NCBI RefSeq assembly: GCF_030297555.1
Contig: NZ_AP028136.1
Coordinates: 1,488,001 to 1,552,000, forward strand
Source of the DNA: Polynucleobacter sp. HIN5
GTDB taxonomy: Bacteria > Pseudomonadota > Gammaproteobacteria > Burkholderiales > Burkholderiaceae
Reading direction: 5' to 3'
Length of the DNA stretch: 64,000 bases
The translations under genes and the position numbers were made by a program. This document shows, piece after piece, positions 9,665 to 17,638 of the stretch; position 1 is the stretch's first letter, and the number at the start of each line of letters is the position of its first letter. Under the pieces are notes generated by a model. It saw only the letters and a program-made list of their open reading frames with translations, was not told the DNA's origin and did not search any database.

Positions 9665-9749
9665 TGGTGCCTCGGGTCGGACTCGAACCGACACGCCTTG
9701 CGGCACCGGATTTTGAGTCCGGCACGTCTACCAATTCCATCACCGAGGC
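9665..9749 (-). tRNA. tRNA-Leu (anticodon CAA)
   Basis: The minus strand folds as an 85-base tRNA with encoded CCA. The acceptor stem pairs GCCTCGG with CCGAGGC, discriminator A, then CCA. The anticodon stem CCGGA/TCCGG encloses loop CTCAAAA, so the anticodon is CAA, reading leucine UUG. The long variable arm GCCGCAAGGC and the T-arm with GGTTCGAGTCC confirm a class II leucine tRNA. It lies tail to tail with the CysB-type gene, with no spacer at all. No integrase or duplicated 3' end was seen nearby. Confidence 0.97.
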
Positions 9750-9755
9750 AAGTTC

Positions 9756-9786
9756 GTTAACGTTGGATCGTTAACAATCATGATTG
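9756..9786. repeat. Overlapping palindromes upstream of tRNA-Leu
   Basis: GTTAACG (9756-9762) and CGTTAAC (9769-9775) form an inverted repeat with a six-base loop, and CAATCATGATTG (9775-9786) is a perfect 12-base palindrome that overlaps it by one base. They cover the proposed -10 and start region of the tRNA gene. They could be an operator or a hairpin in the 5' leader of the tRNA precursor. No regulator is known from the sequence. Confidence 0.5.
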
Positions 9787-9805
9787 AAGCGATGATTTTA
9801 ACCAA
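9777..9805 (-). promoter_or_regulatory. Putative tRNA-Leu promoter
   Basis: On the minus strand TTGGTT (9800-9805) and CATGAT (9777-9782) are spaced by 17 bases, a sigma-70-like layout. Transcription would start near 9770, leaving a leader of about 20 bases before the mature tRNA 5' end at 9749. The match to consensus is moderate, so the call is tentative. Confidence 0.4.
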
Positions 9806-9814
9806 TCTCATCGC
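9789..9814 (-). terminator. Possible weak terminator after the quinone oxidoreductase
   Basis: GCGATGA and TCATCGC form a 7-base-pair stem with a 12-base loop, 30 bases past the oxidoreductase stop. It lacks a proper U-tract, so it may be a weak or Rho-assisted terminator, or just part of the tRNA promoter region that it overlaps. Confidence 0.3.
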
Positions 9815-9843
9815 CTCACACCCAAAACACATAAATCGACTGA

Positions 9844-10830
9844 TTAAGGGATCAAGATCGTCGTGCCAGTGGTCTTACGTCCCTCCAGATCACGGTGTGC
9901 TTGCACAGCGTCTGCCAGTGGGTATTGTTGCTTAATCTCAATCTTAATTTGCCCCTGAGTCACGCGCTCAAATAAATCCTTGGCCATTGGCTCTAACAAT
10001 GAGCGATTGTGCACGTAGGTCATTAGAGTAGGTCGGGTTAACTTCAGGGATCCCTTACTCGACAAGACTGCTAAATCGATCGGTGGAACCGATCCGGAGG
10101 CATTACCAAAGCTCACTGCCATGCCACGTGGGGCGATGCAGTCCAAAGTCTTCATGAACGTATCTTTACCGACTGCATCATAGGCAACCGCCACACCTTT
10201 ACCATTGGTAATCTCTTTCACGCGTGTTACAAAATCTTCGGTGCGATATTGAATCACATGATCGCAGCCGTAGGATTTAGCGAGCGCCGCTTTCTCAGAG
10301 CTTCCTACCGTACCAATCACGGTAGCACCAATCGCCTTTAGCCATTGCAGAGCGATTAAGCCAACACCCCCAGCAATCGCATGAAATAAAACCGTGTCAC
10401 CGCGCTGCACTTTATAGGTATCGTTTAGAAGGTACTGCACTGTGAGGCCTTGCAGCATCATCCCTGCACCGGTCTCAAATGAGATCGCATCGGGTAACCG
10501 CACAATTGTCTCTGCAGGCATGATGCGAGCTTGTGCATAGGCTCCTGTTGGTCTACCTGCATAGGCAACGCGATCGCCTGCCTTGAGATGTGTCACACCA
10601 GGGCCCACTTTCTCAATAATGCCCGATGCTTCCATGCCAATACCGCCTGGCAGTGGCTGGGGATAGTAGCCCGATCGGAAATAAATATCAATGTAGTTCA
10701 AGCCACACGCTTTTTGTGCAATCAAAACCTCTCCGGGCCCTGGTTCACCCAGTGAAACATCAACGTATTTCATGACCTCGGGCGGTCCAACTTCATCGAT
10801 CCGAATCGCTTTTGTGTGCGTAACTGACAT
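9844..10830 (-). CDS. qor: NADPH:quinone oxidoreductase, zeta-crystallin type
   Basis: This 328-residue medium-chain dehydrogenase of the QOR group uses NADPH to reduce quinones; it lacks the structural zinc cysteine cluster of alcohol dehydrogenases. It starts with the GroES-like domain (GEVLIAQKACGLNYIDIYFR) and has the nucleotide-binding motif AIAGGVGLIALQWLKAIGA near residue 152 in a Rossmann domain. AGGAGA lies six bases before the ATG. It stands alone on the minus strand, divergent from yebC. The precise quinone substrate cannot be read from sequence. Confidence 0.93.
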   Translation of the reverse strand: MSVTHTKAIRIDEVGPPEVMKYVDVSLGEPGPGEVLIAQKACGLNYIDIYFRSGYYPQPLPGGIGMEASGIIEKVGPGVTHLKAGDRVAYAGRPTGAYAQARIMPAETIVRLPDAISFETGAGMMLQGLTVQYLLNDTYKVQRGDTVLFHAIAGGVGLIALQWLKAIGATVIGTVGSSEKAALAKSYGCDHVIQYRTEDFVTRVKEITNGKGVAVAYDAVGKDTFMKTLDCIAPRGMAVSFGNASGSVPPIDLAVLSSKGSLKLTRPTLMTYVHNRSLLEPMAKDLFERVTQGQIKIEIKQQYPLADAVQAHRDLEGRKTTGTTILIP

Positions 10831-10970
10831 GTGGTTTCTCCTAAATGTTCTTGTTCCAAAATCATCGAAATCGATGTTTGGGATGTCATTTTTTAAGCCA
10901 AGCCCGTATTTTGCCTAAAATTACGGTTCTAAGCCGAAATTTATTCATTCATCAAAGAGGGATTGCCACC

Positions 10971-11690
10971 ATGGCGGGTCATTCAAAATGGGCCAATATT
11001 CAACACCGTAAGGGTCGCCAGGACGAAAAGCGTGGCAAGATTTGGACCAAACTCATTAAAGAGATTACCGTTGCTGCCCGCTTGGGTGGAGGTGATCTGA
11101 GCGCCAATCCGCGTCTGCGCCTCGCAATCGACAAAGCCAAAGATGCCAACATGCCCAACGACAATGTGCAACGTGCGATTGCGCGCGGAACAGGTGCTGC
11201 CGATGGCGTTGACTACGAAGAGATTCGCTATGAGGGTTACGGTATTAATGGCGCTGCAGTGATTGTGGATGCGATGACGGACAATCGCACGCGCACCGTT
11301 GCCGAGGTCCGCCATGCCTTTTCAAAACACGGGGGCAATATGGGCACAGAAGGCTCCGTTGCTTTTTTATTTAAACACTGCGGACAACTGCTCTTTGCTC
11401 CTGGAACCAATGAAGAGCAACTACTCGAGTTAGCGCTTGAAGCCGGTGCGGAAGATGTGATCACGCATGAGGATGGATCACTCGAGGTCATTACGGATCC
11501 CTTTGAGTTCACAAATATTCGTAATGCCTTAGAGGCGGCAGGTTTAAAACCCGAGTTAGCCGAGGTGACGATGCGGCCCTCGACCGAGGTCGATCTCAAT
11601 CAAGAGCAAACCGAATCGATGCAAAAACTATTGGACGTACTCGAGAATTTAGATGATGTCCAAGCGGTCTATACCAATGCTACCCTTTAG
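10971..11690 (+). CDS. yebC: YebC/TACO1-family protein
   Basis: The 239-residue protein starts [21 protein letters not shown], the family hallmark, which fixes the start at 10971 (AGAGGG lies upstream) rather than at an in-frame ATG at 10845. YebC proteins have been described as transcriptional regulators and, more recently, as translation factors that help ribosomes on difficult motifs such as polyproline. All three domains are present, with [13 protein letters not shown] near residue 60. It is first of a plus-strand run ahead of purD; the spacer to purD is 21 bases. Confidence 0.95.
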   Translation: MAGHSKWANIQHRKGRQDEKRGKIWTKLIKEITVAARLGGGDLSANPRLRLAIDKAKDANMPNDNVQRAIARGTGAADGVDYEEIRYEGYGINGAAVIVDAMTDNRTRTVAEVRHAFSKHGGNMGTEGSVAFLFKHCGQLLFAPGTNEEQLLELALEAGAEDVITHEDGSLEVITDPFEFTNIRNALEAAGLKPELAEVTMRPSTEVDLNQEQTESMQKLLDVLENLDDVQAVYTNATL

Positions 11691-11711
11691 GGCCTTACGA
11701 GAAAGCTCATC

Positions 11712-12983
11712 ATGAAAATTTTATTAATTGGCTCAGGCGGTCGTGAACATGCCTTGGCTTGGAAACTCGCTCGCTCACCAAAAGTACAAAAAGTATTCGT
11801 AGCCCCTGGCAATGGAGGCACAGCGAATCAAAAAAATGCAGGTATTGAAAATTTACCCATCTCCGATCTTGAGGAGCTTGCCGCCTTTGCGAAACGTGAG
11901 CAAATTGGCTTAACCGTCGTTGGTCCTGAGGCACCATTAGCTGCCGGAATTGTGGATGTCTTTCGCAATCAGGGCTTGCGGATTTTTGGTCCAACCCAAT
12001 TAGCAGCACAACTAGAATCCTCCAAAGACTTCTCCAAAGCATTCATGAAGCGCCATGGTATTCCAACGGCCGATTATCAAACCTTTACCAATGCTGTAGC
12101 AGCACATGACTACATTGATCAAAAAGGTGCGCCGATTGTGATCAAAGCCGACGGTCTAGCTGCCGGTAAAGGGGTGGTGGTTGCCATGAGTTTGCCTGAA
12201 GCGCATATGGCAGTTGACATGATGCTCTCAGACAACAAGCTTGGCAATGCGGGTGCACGGGTTGTGATTGAGGAATTTATTACGGGCGAGGAAGCAAGCT
12301 TCATTGTGCTGGTCGATGGCAAAAATGTCTTGCCACTGGCCAGTAGCCAAGACCATAAGCGTTTACTCGATGGCGACCAAGGTCCCAATACTGGTGGCAT
12401 GGGTGCCTACTCACCGGCCCCAGTAGTGACCCCCGAAGTACATGCACGCGCCATGCGTGAGGTGATCATGCCGACCGTAGAGGGTATGCGTGCCGACGGA
12501 ATTCCCTACACTGGCTTTCTTTATGCTGGTCTCATGATCCAGCCTAATGGTCAAATTAAAACCCTAGAGTTCAATTGCCGCATGGGCGATCCTGAAACCC
12601 AACCGATCATGGCGCGTCTTGAGAGCGATTTGGTGCTTGCTTTAGATAAAGCAATCGATGGCAAACTAAATGAAGTCGAACTAACTTGGGATCGGCGCAT
12701 TGCCCTTGGAGTAGTGTTGGCAGCTGCCAACTACCCAGAAAATCCAAAAACAGGTGACGCAATTACTGGAATCCCCGCACAAACCAATGACCAAATAACC
12801 TTTCATGCGGGCACCAAAATCCACGATGGTGAGCTTCACACCTCAGGAGGCCGAGTATTGTGCGTTGTTGGTCTAGCAGATACGGTCAAAGGAGCACAAC
12901 AAAGGGCGTATTCTGCGATTGATCAGATTCATTTTGATGGAATGCAGTACCGCAGCGATATTGGCTTCCGTGCTATTAAGTAA
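11712..12983 (+). CDS. purD: Phosphoribosylamine-glycine ligase
   Basis: PurD joins phosphoribosylamine and glycine with ATP, step two of purine synthesis in the cytosol. The 423-residue protein has the N-terminal LIGSGGREHALAWKL, the ATP-grasp domain (about 105-330) with GLAAGKGVVVA, and the signature RMGDPETQ near residue 293. Length is normal. It lies between yebC and hemF with short spacers, so it is probably co-transcribed. Other purine genes in the window, purN and purM, are elsewhere and not linked. Confidence 0.97.
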   Translation: MKILLIGSGGREHALAWKLARSPKVQKVFVAPGNGGTANQKNAGIENLPISDLEELAAFAKREQIGLTVVGPEAPLAAGIVDVFRNQGLRIFGPTQLAAQLESSKDFSKAFMKRHGIPTADYQTFTNAVAAHDYIDQKGAPIVIKADGLAAGKGVVVAMSLPEAHMAVDMMLSDNKLGNAGARVVIEEFITGEEASFIVLVDGKNVLPLASSQDHKRLLDGDQGPNTGGMGAYSPAPVVTPEVHARAMREVIMPTVEGMRADGIPYTGFLYAGLMIQPNGQIKTLEFNCRMGDPETQPIMARLESDLVLALDKAIDGKLNEVELTWDRRIALGVVLAAANYPENPKTGDAITGIPAQTNDQITFHAGTKIHDGELHTSGGRVLCVVGLADTVKGAQQRAYSAIDQIHFDGMQYRSDIGFRAIK

Positions 12984-13003
12984 GAATAAGTGAAGGACAT
13001 TGA

Positions 13004-13933
13004 ATGGCAGCAACAATTGATACTCAGGCCGTTAAACATTATTTATTAGACTTGCAAGACCGCATTACTAGTGCAACTAGCGAGGTCGATGGCAAATCGT
13101 TTGTCATAGATGCCTGGGAAAAGCCTAAAGACAGTAAGTTGCAGGGCTCAGGACGAACCTGCATTTTAGAGAATGGCAACATCCTTGAAAAAGGGGGTGT
13201 CGGGTTCTCGCACGTGAGCGGCAATCAATTACCGCCAGCGGCTACCCAAAATCGTCCTGAGATTGCTGGGCGTACCTTTGAGGCAATGGGCGTTTCCTTA
13301 GTATTTCATCCCCGCAATCCCAAGGCACCCACAACCCATATGAATGTGCGTTGCTTTATTGCCCAAGCGCCTAATGAAGATCCAGTTTGGTGGTTTGGCG
13401 GTGGCTTTGATCTAACGCCCTACTACGGTGTGGATGAAGACTGTAAGCATTTTCATCAAACCGCTAAAGACGCTCTTGATCCATTTGGCGCCGAATTCTA
13501 TCCACGCTTTAAGAAATGGTGCGATGAGTATTTTTATCTCAAGCATCGGGACGAGCCGCGTGGCATTGGCGGTATTTTCTTTGATGATTTCAATGAGCTA
13601 GGGTTTGAGACAAGTTTTGCCATGATGCGCTCCGTAGGAGATGCATTTATCGAGGCGTATTTACCAATTCTCAAGCGCCGCTACCAAGAGCCCTACACGC
13701 AGGCAGAACGTGATTTTCAGGAATACCGTCGGGGTCGCTATGTAGAATACAACCTGATCTTTGATCGAGGAACTATCTTTGGTCTTCAATCGGGTGGGCG
13801 CTCGGAATCCATCCTGATGTCCATGCCACCCGTTGTTACCTGGAAATACAACTGGCAGCCCGAACCAGGAACTCCAGAAGCTCGCCTCTATGACCGCTAT
13901 CTCAAGCCACGCGATTGGCTATCTGAGGTTTAA
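13004..13933 (+). CDS. hemF: Oxygen-dependent coproporphyrinogen III oxidase
   Basis: HemF converts coproporphyrinogen III to protoporphyrinogen IX using oxygen, in heme synthesis. The 309-residue protein keeps the motifs [22 protein letters not shown] and the stretch [16 protein letters not shown] around residue 180, and ends WLSEV as usual. AAGGACA precedes the ATG. The oxygen-dependent enzyme implies aerobic heme synthesis. It follows purD by 20 bases and precedes nadD by 12. Confidence 0.97.
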   Translation: MAATIDTQAVKHYLLDLQDRITSATSEVDGKSFVIDAWEKPKDSKLQGSGRTCILENGNILEKGGVGFSHVSGNQLPPAATQNRPEIAGRTFEAMGVSLVFHPRNPKAPTTHMNVRCFIAQAPNEDPVWWFGGGFDLTPYYGVDEDCKHFHQTAKDALDPFGAEFYPRFKKWCDEYFYLKHRDEPRGIGGIFFDDFNELGFETSFAMMRSVGDAFIEAYLPILKRRYQEPYTQAERDFQEYRRGRYVEYNLIFDRGTIFGLQSGGRSESILMSMPPVVTWKYNWQPEPGTPEARLYDRYLKPRDWLSEV

Positions 13934-13945
13934 GGCGAATTATTC

Positions 13946-14647
13946 TTGAATAAAACCATCGGCATCCTAGGGGGCACATTTGACCCACCACATTGGGGCC
14001 ACATTCGTCTTGCCGCGCATTTCGCTAAACGTCTAAAGCTCGATGAGCTCATGTGGTTACCCAGCGGTGAACCATGGCAAAAAGGGGCGCACATTACTCC
14101 AGCGGTTGATCGCTATGCCATGACCCTGGCAGCGGCTAATGTTCTAAAAGACCATCTCCTAAAAGATGGTCTAAGCACTCAAGTAACTGTCAACACCATG
14201 GAGATTGATCGCGCTGGGCCAAGCTATACGATTGATAGCGCCAAAGCGCTACGACAGCTCTATGGTGAGCAAACCGCTTTAATTTGGCTCATGGGTGCCG
14301 ATAGTTTTTTGCAGCTTTACACCTGGAATGATTGGCGCGACTTACTGCATTACATCCATTTAGCGGTAGCGAGTCGCCCGCCGTATCGGATTGCGATCCA
14401 ATTACAGGACCATCCGCCCCTGTTGGCTCATTATCAAGATCATCAAACCACGCATGCTCAAGAACTTAGTCAACAATCCTGCGGACTCATTTATTTAGAT
14501 GAGGAGCTCTCCATTGACTTAGCATCGAGCAGCCTGCGACCTCTGCTGGCACAGCATCCTGATGCTGATGCCATTCAACAATGGTTGCCAGAATCGGTCT
14601 GGAGCATTATTTTAGAAAAAGGCCTCTACCAATCCAAGGTAAGATGA
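13946..14647 (+). CDS. nadD: Nicotinate-nucleotide adenylyltransferase
   Basis: NadD makes deamido-NAD from nicotinate mononucleotide and ATP. The 233-residue protein starts at a TTG, with AAGGCGA upstream, giving NKTIGILGGTFDPPHWGHIRLA, which holds the nucleotidyltransferase HxGH site. The C-terminal SSSLRPLL takes the place of the usual ISSTxIR motif. The stop overlaps the rsfS start as ATGA. The order nadD-rsfS-rlmH is widely conserved and supports the call. Confidence 0.95.
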   Translation: MNKTIGILGGTFDPPHWGHIRLAAHFAKRLKLDELMWLPSGEPWQKGAHITPAVDRYAMTLAAANVLKDHLLKDGLSTQVTVNTMEIDRAGPSYTIDSAKALRQLYGEQTALIWLMGADSFLQLYTWNDWRDLLHYIHLAVASRPPYRIAIQLQDHPPLLAHYQDHQTTHAQELSQQSCGLIYLDEELSIDLASSSLRPLLAQHPDADAIQQWLPESVWSIILEKGLYQSKVR

Positions 14648-15051
14648 GCCCTGACACTCATATGGATATTAAAAAACTACAGCGCACCATCATTGACGCC
14701 CTCGAGGATGTCAAAGCACAAGATATTCGTGTCTATGACAGCAGCAAACTCAGCGAACTTTTTGATCGCGTGATCATTGCCACTGGCAGCAGCAATCGCC
14801 AGACCCGTTCTTTAGCTCTCTCGGTCAAAGAAAAGGTTCTTGAAAAAGGGGGTGAAGTGATCTCAATCGAGGGCCTGGAGACGGGTGAATGGGTTCTAGT
14901 GGATTGCGGCGATATTGTGGTTCATATCCTGCAGCCCATGCTTAGAGCCTACTACCAACTCGAAGGAATCTGGGGTGACAAACCGGTTCGGGTCAAACTG
15001 TCCGGCACCAAGAAGCTCGTCAAAGCCAGTGAAGACGCTGGCGACGAATAA
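14644..15051 (+). CDS. rsfS: Ribosome silencing factor RsfS
   Basis: RsfS binds ribosomal protein uL14 and blocks subunit joining when nutrients are low. The 135-residue form starting at the ATG overlapping the nadD stop (ATGA, with CCAAGG upstream) is chosen; a second ATG at 14662 (MDIKKLQ) would also give a full domain. The family core ASGSSNRQ-like motif appears as ATGSSNRQTRSLA near residue 48, followed by EGLETGEWVLVDCGDIVVHI. It is followed three bases later by rlmH. Confidence 0.94.
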   Translation: MSPDTHMDIKKLQRTIIDALEDVKAQDIRVYDSSKLSELFDRVIIATGSSNRQTRSLALSVKEKVLEKGGEVISIEGLETGEWVLVDCGDIVVHILQPMLRAYYQLEGIWGDKPVRVKLSGTKKLVKASEDAGDE

Positions 15052-15054
15052 GTC

Positions 15055-15498
15055 ATGCGTCTTTGGATTATTGCGGTTGGTCACAAAATGCCAGACTGGG
15101 TGTCTATGGCATGCCAGGAATACCAAAAACGCATGCCCAGCGACTGCGTTATTGAGCTTAAAGAACTAAAGCCGGATATTAATCCTGCTAAAGAAGCGAG
15201 CAAAATCATTGCAGCAATTCCGAAGGGTGCGGTCGTCATTGCATTAGATGAGCATGGCATCGATCTGCGGACCCAAGCGATTGCGGATCATCTCCAGAAT
15301 TGGCGGGCAAATGGTCAAGATGTTGCGTTCTTGATCGGCGGAGCAAATGGGCTTGACCCGAGCCTCAAAACAAATGGTGGTCTGACCTGGAAACTATCGA
15401 GCCTTACCTTGCCACACGCCTTTGCTCGCCTAGTGCTGATCGAACAACTCTATCGTGCCTGGACCATCCTGCAAGGCCACCCCTATCATCGTGAGTAA
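15055..15498 (+). CDS. rlmH: 23S rRNA pseudouridine-1915 N3-methyltransferase
   Basis: RlmH is a small SPOUT methyltransferase that methylates pseudouridine 1915 of 23S rRNA on the 70S ribosome. The 147-residue protein shows FLIGGANGLD, the SAM-binding knot, and the C-terminal LIEQLYRAWTILQGHPYHRE, which is nearly invariant in the family. It is coupled to rsfS upstream, and maf follows after 17 bases. Confidence 0.97.
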   Translation: MRLWIIAVGHKMPDWVSMACQEYQKRMPSDCVIELKELKPDINPAKEASKIIAAIPKGAVVIALDEHGIDLRTQAIADHLQNWRANGQDVAFLIGGANGLDPSLKTNGGLTWKLSSLTLPHAFARLVLIEQLYRAWTILQGHPYHRE

Positions 15499-15515
15499 AT
15501 GGGAAATTATTTAAC

Positions 15516-16169
15516 ATGAAGTATGACTTTATTTACCTCGCCTCGCAAAGCCCGCGTCGCCAGGAGTTACTCGCCCAGATTGGGGTTGACTTTCAGTTAC
15601 TGCTTCCAACGCCTGATGAGGACGCTGAGTCTTTAGAGCTCGCTCTTGCAAACGAAAGCGCCGCAGACTATACACAACGCGTAACCATTGCTAAAAGTAG
15701 CGCTGCTCTCAAGCGTTGGCATCAAGGCCGTAAAGCAGGAATTGAGCTTCCCTGGGCGCCAATACTTTGCACCGACACCACCGTAAGCCTTCCAGGCTCG
15801 CCCGATCACGAAATCCTTGGAAAGCCGCACGATCAAGAAGACGCGATGCGGATATTGCACGTCTTGAGCGGTCAGACGCATTGGGTTTACACAGCCCTTG
15901 CCATCACCCCTGAGCCCACAAGCATCCCGGTCTGCGTATTACAAAAGTCAAGGATACGGTTTACGACATTAAGCCATGAGCAAATTGAACGCTATGTCAG
16001 CAGCGGTGAAGCATTTGGGAAGGCGGGTGCCTATGGCATTCAGGGGATGGCCGCTACGTTTATTGAGGAGATTTCTGGAAGCTATAGCGGTATCATGGGG
16101 CTTCCCTTATTTGAAACTGCCCAACTACTACGAGTAGCAGATGTACGTTTTGGTTTAACCCAATCATGA
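15516..16169 (+). CDS. maf: Maf-family nucleoside triphosphate pyrophosphatase
   Basis: Maf proteins hydrolyse non-canonical or unwanted nucleoside triphosphates such as dTTP, UTP or methylated forms. The 217-residue protein has the N-terminal YLASQSPRRQELLAQIGV, the central CTDTTVSL with the catalytic aspartate near residue 90, and the YGIQGMA segment. The subgroup (YhdE or YceF type) is not clear from sequence; the preserved GIQG with a phenylalanine nearby fits the YhdE (dTTP/UTP) group. Its stop overlaps the rng start (ATGA). Confidence 0.93.
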   Translation: MKYDFIYLASQSPRRQELLAQIGVDFQLLLPTPDEDAESLELALANESAADYTQRVTIAKSSAALKRWHQGRKAGIELPWAPILCTDTTVSLPGSPDHEILGKPHDQEDAMRILHVLSGQTHWVYTALAITPEPTSIPVCVLQKSRIRFTTLSHEQIERYVSSGEAFGKAGAYGIQGMAATFIEEISGSYSGIMGLPLFETAQLLRVADVRFGLTQS

Positions 16170-17629
16170 CTCAAGAAATCCTCATCAATATTACCCCACA
16201 AGAAACACGCGTTGCTTTAATTGAGCAAAATGCCGTTCAAGAACTCCATATTGAACGTACGCGCCAGCGTGGAATTGTGGGCAATATTTATTTGGCGAAG
16301 GTGGCCCGGGTCTTACCTGGGATGCAATCAGCCTTTATTGATATTGGTTTAGAACGTGCTGCATTCATTCACTTTAATGATTTGGGCGAACAGCAAACTG
16401 GTGGTCAGATTGAAAAAGTATTGTTCGAAGGACAGACACTCTTGGTGCAAGTACTTAAAGACCCCCTCGGAACAAAAGGAGCCAGACTCACCCGCCAAAT
16501 TAGTATTGCGGGACGTAATTTGGTCTATTTGCCACAAATTCATCGGCCATTAGGTCAAGAGATTCATATTGGCATCTCACAAAAGATTGAAAATCCCGAG
16601 GAACGCGAAGCACTCAAAAACCGTCTGAAAGGTCTGATTCCTGCAGATGAATCCGGCGACATCATTGTTCGCACCAGTGCCGAACATGTGAGCGATGAAA
16701 CCTTGATTTCTGACCTGAAGTACCTTCGCGCCACCTGGCAACAAATTGCGCAACGCGCCAAAGAAAAGGCGGCCCCCGCGCTTCTTCATCAAGACCTCAA
16801 TTTAGCCGAGCGGGTATTGCGAGACATGGCTGGCCCCGAGACTAGCCAGATTCGGATTGATTCGGCCGAGAACTTTGAACGTCTGACTCAGTTTGCACAG
16901 ACGTTTATGCCACAACTGAGTTCCAAGTTAACACTCTATCGGGGTGAGCGCGCCCTCTTTGACCTTTTTGATATTGATTCTGAGATTAATAAAGCCTTAG
17001 GTCGACGCGTCGATCTCAAGTCAGGTGGCTATCTGATGATCGATCAAACCGAATCGATGACCACCATTGATGTCAATACCGGAAGTTTTGTTGGGGCTCG
17101 TAATTTAGACGACACCGTGTTTAAAACTAATCTAGAGGCTGCTCAAGCGATTGCCCGTCAATTGCGCTTACGAAATCTAGGCGGCATCATCATCATTGAT
17201 TTTATTGACATGACACAAAGCGACCATCAAGAAGCAGTTCTTGGCGAGCTCAAGAAGAATTTAGCGCATGATCATGTGCGCACGAATGTGAATGATTTCT
17301 CATCACTGGGACTGATTGAGATGACACGCAAACGTACGCGCGAGTCCTTGTCCCATATTTTGTGCGAACCCTGCTCGTCTTGCAATGGCAAGGGGGAAAC
17401 GAAAACACCGCAGACAATTTGCTATGAAATCTTGCGCGAGATTGTGCGTGAACACCGCCAATTTAATCCCAAAGAGTTCCGCATTGTTGCCTCACCCGAT
17501 GTGATTGATTTATTTCTTGAGGAAGAAAATCAGTTCTTAGCCATGCTAGGTGACTTTATTCAAAAGCCGATTCGACTCCAGGCTGAAGCTGGATTTCGGC
17601 AAGAACAATACGATATTGTCCTAAATTAA
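16166..17629 (+). CDS. rng: Ribonuclease G
   Basis: RNase G is an endoribonuclease of the RNase E/G family that processes the 16S rRNA 5' end and degrades some mRNAs. The 487-residue protein has the S1 domain (about 35-120), the catalytic DNase I-like region with MTTIDVNTGSFVG and IIIIDFIDM (metal-binding aspartates), and the zinc-link CEPCSSCNGKG near residue 405. It lacks the long C-terminal scaffold of RNase E. It closes the plus-strand run and is convergent with msbA, nine bases apart, without a visible terminator. Confidence 0.96.
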   Translation: MTQEILINITPQETRVALIEQNAVQELHIERTRQRGIVGNIYLAKVARVLPGMQSAFIDIGLERAAFIHFNDLGEQQTGGQIEKVLFEGQTLLVQVLKDPLGTKGARLTRQISIAGRNLVYLPQIHRPLGQEIHIGISQKIENPEEREALKNRLKGLIPADESGDIIVRTSAEHVSDETLISDLKYLRATWQQIAQRAKEKAAPALLHQDLNLAERVLRDMAGPETSQIRIDSAENFERLTQFAQTFMPQLSSKLTLYRGERALFDLFDIDSEINKALGRRVDLKSGGYLMIDQTESMTTIDVNTGSFVGARNLDDTVFKTNLEAAQAIARQLRLRNLGGIIIIDFIDMTQSDHQEAVLGELKKNLAHDHVRTNVNDFSSLGLIEMTRKRTRESLSHILCEPCSSCNGKGETKTPQTICYEILREIVREHRQFNPKEFRIVASPDVIDLFLEEENQFLAMLGDFIQKPIRLQAEAGFRQEQYDIVLN

Positions 17630-17638
17630 TTCGCCTTC

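Noticed and set aside
9665..9749. tRNA-Leu as an integration site of a mobile element
   Set aside because: No integrase, direct repeat of the tRNA 3' end, or change in gene character is seen on either side.
11237..11599. Long open frame on the strand opposite yebC
   Set aside because: It has no ribosome site or family resemblance and is fully covered by yebC, which has a hallmark N-terminus. Such frames are common opposite genes.
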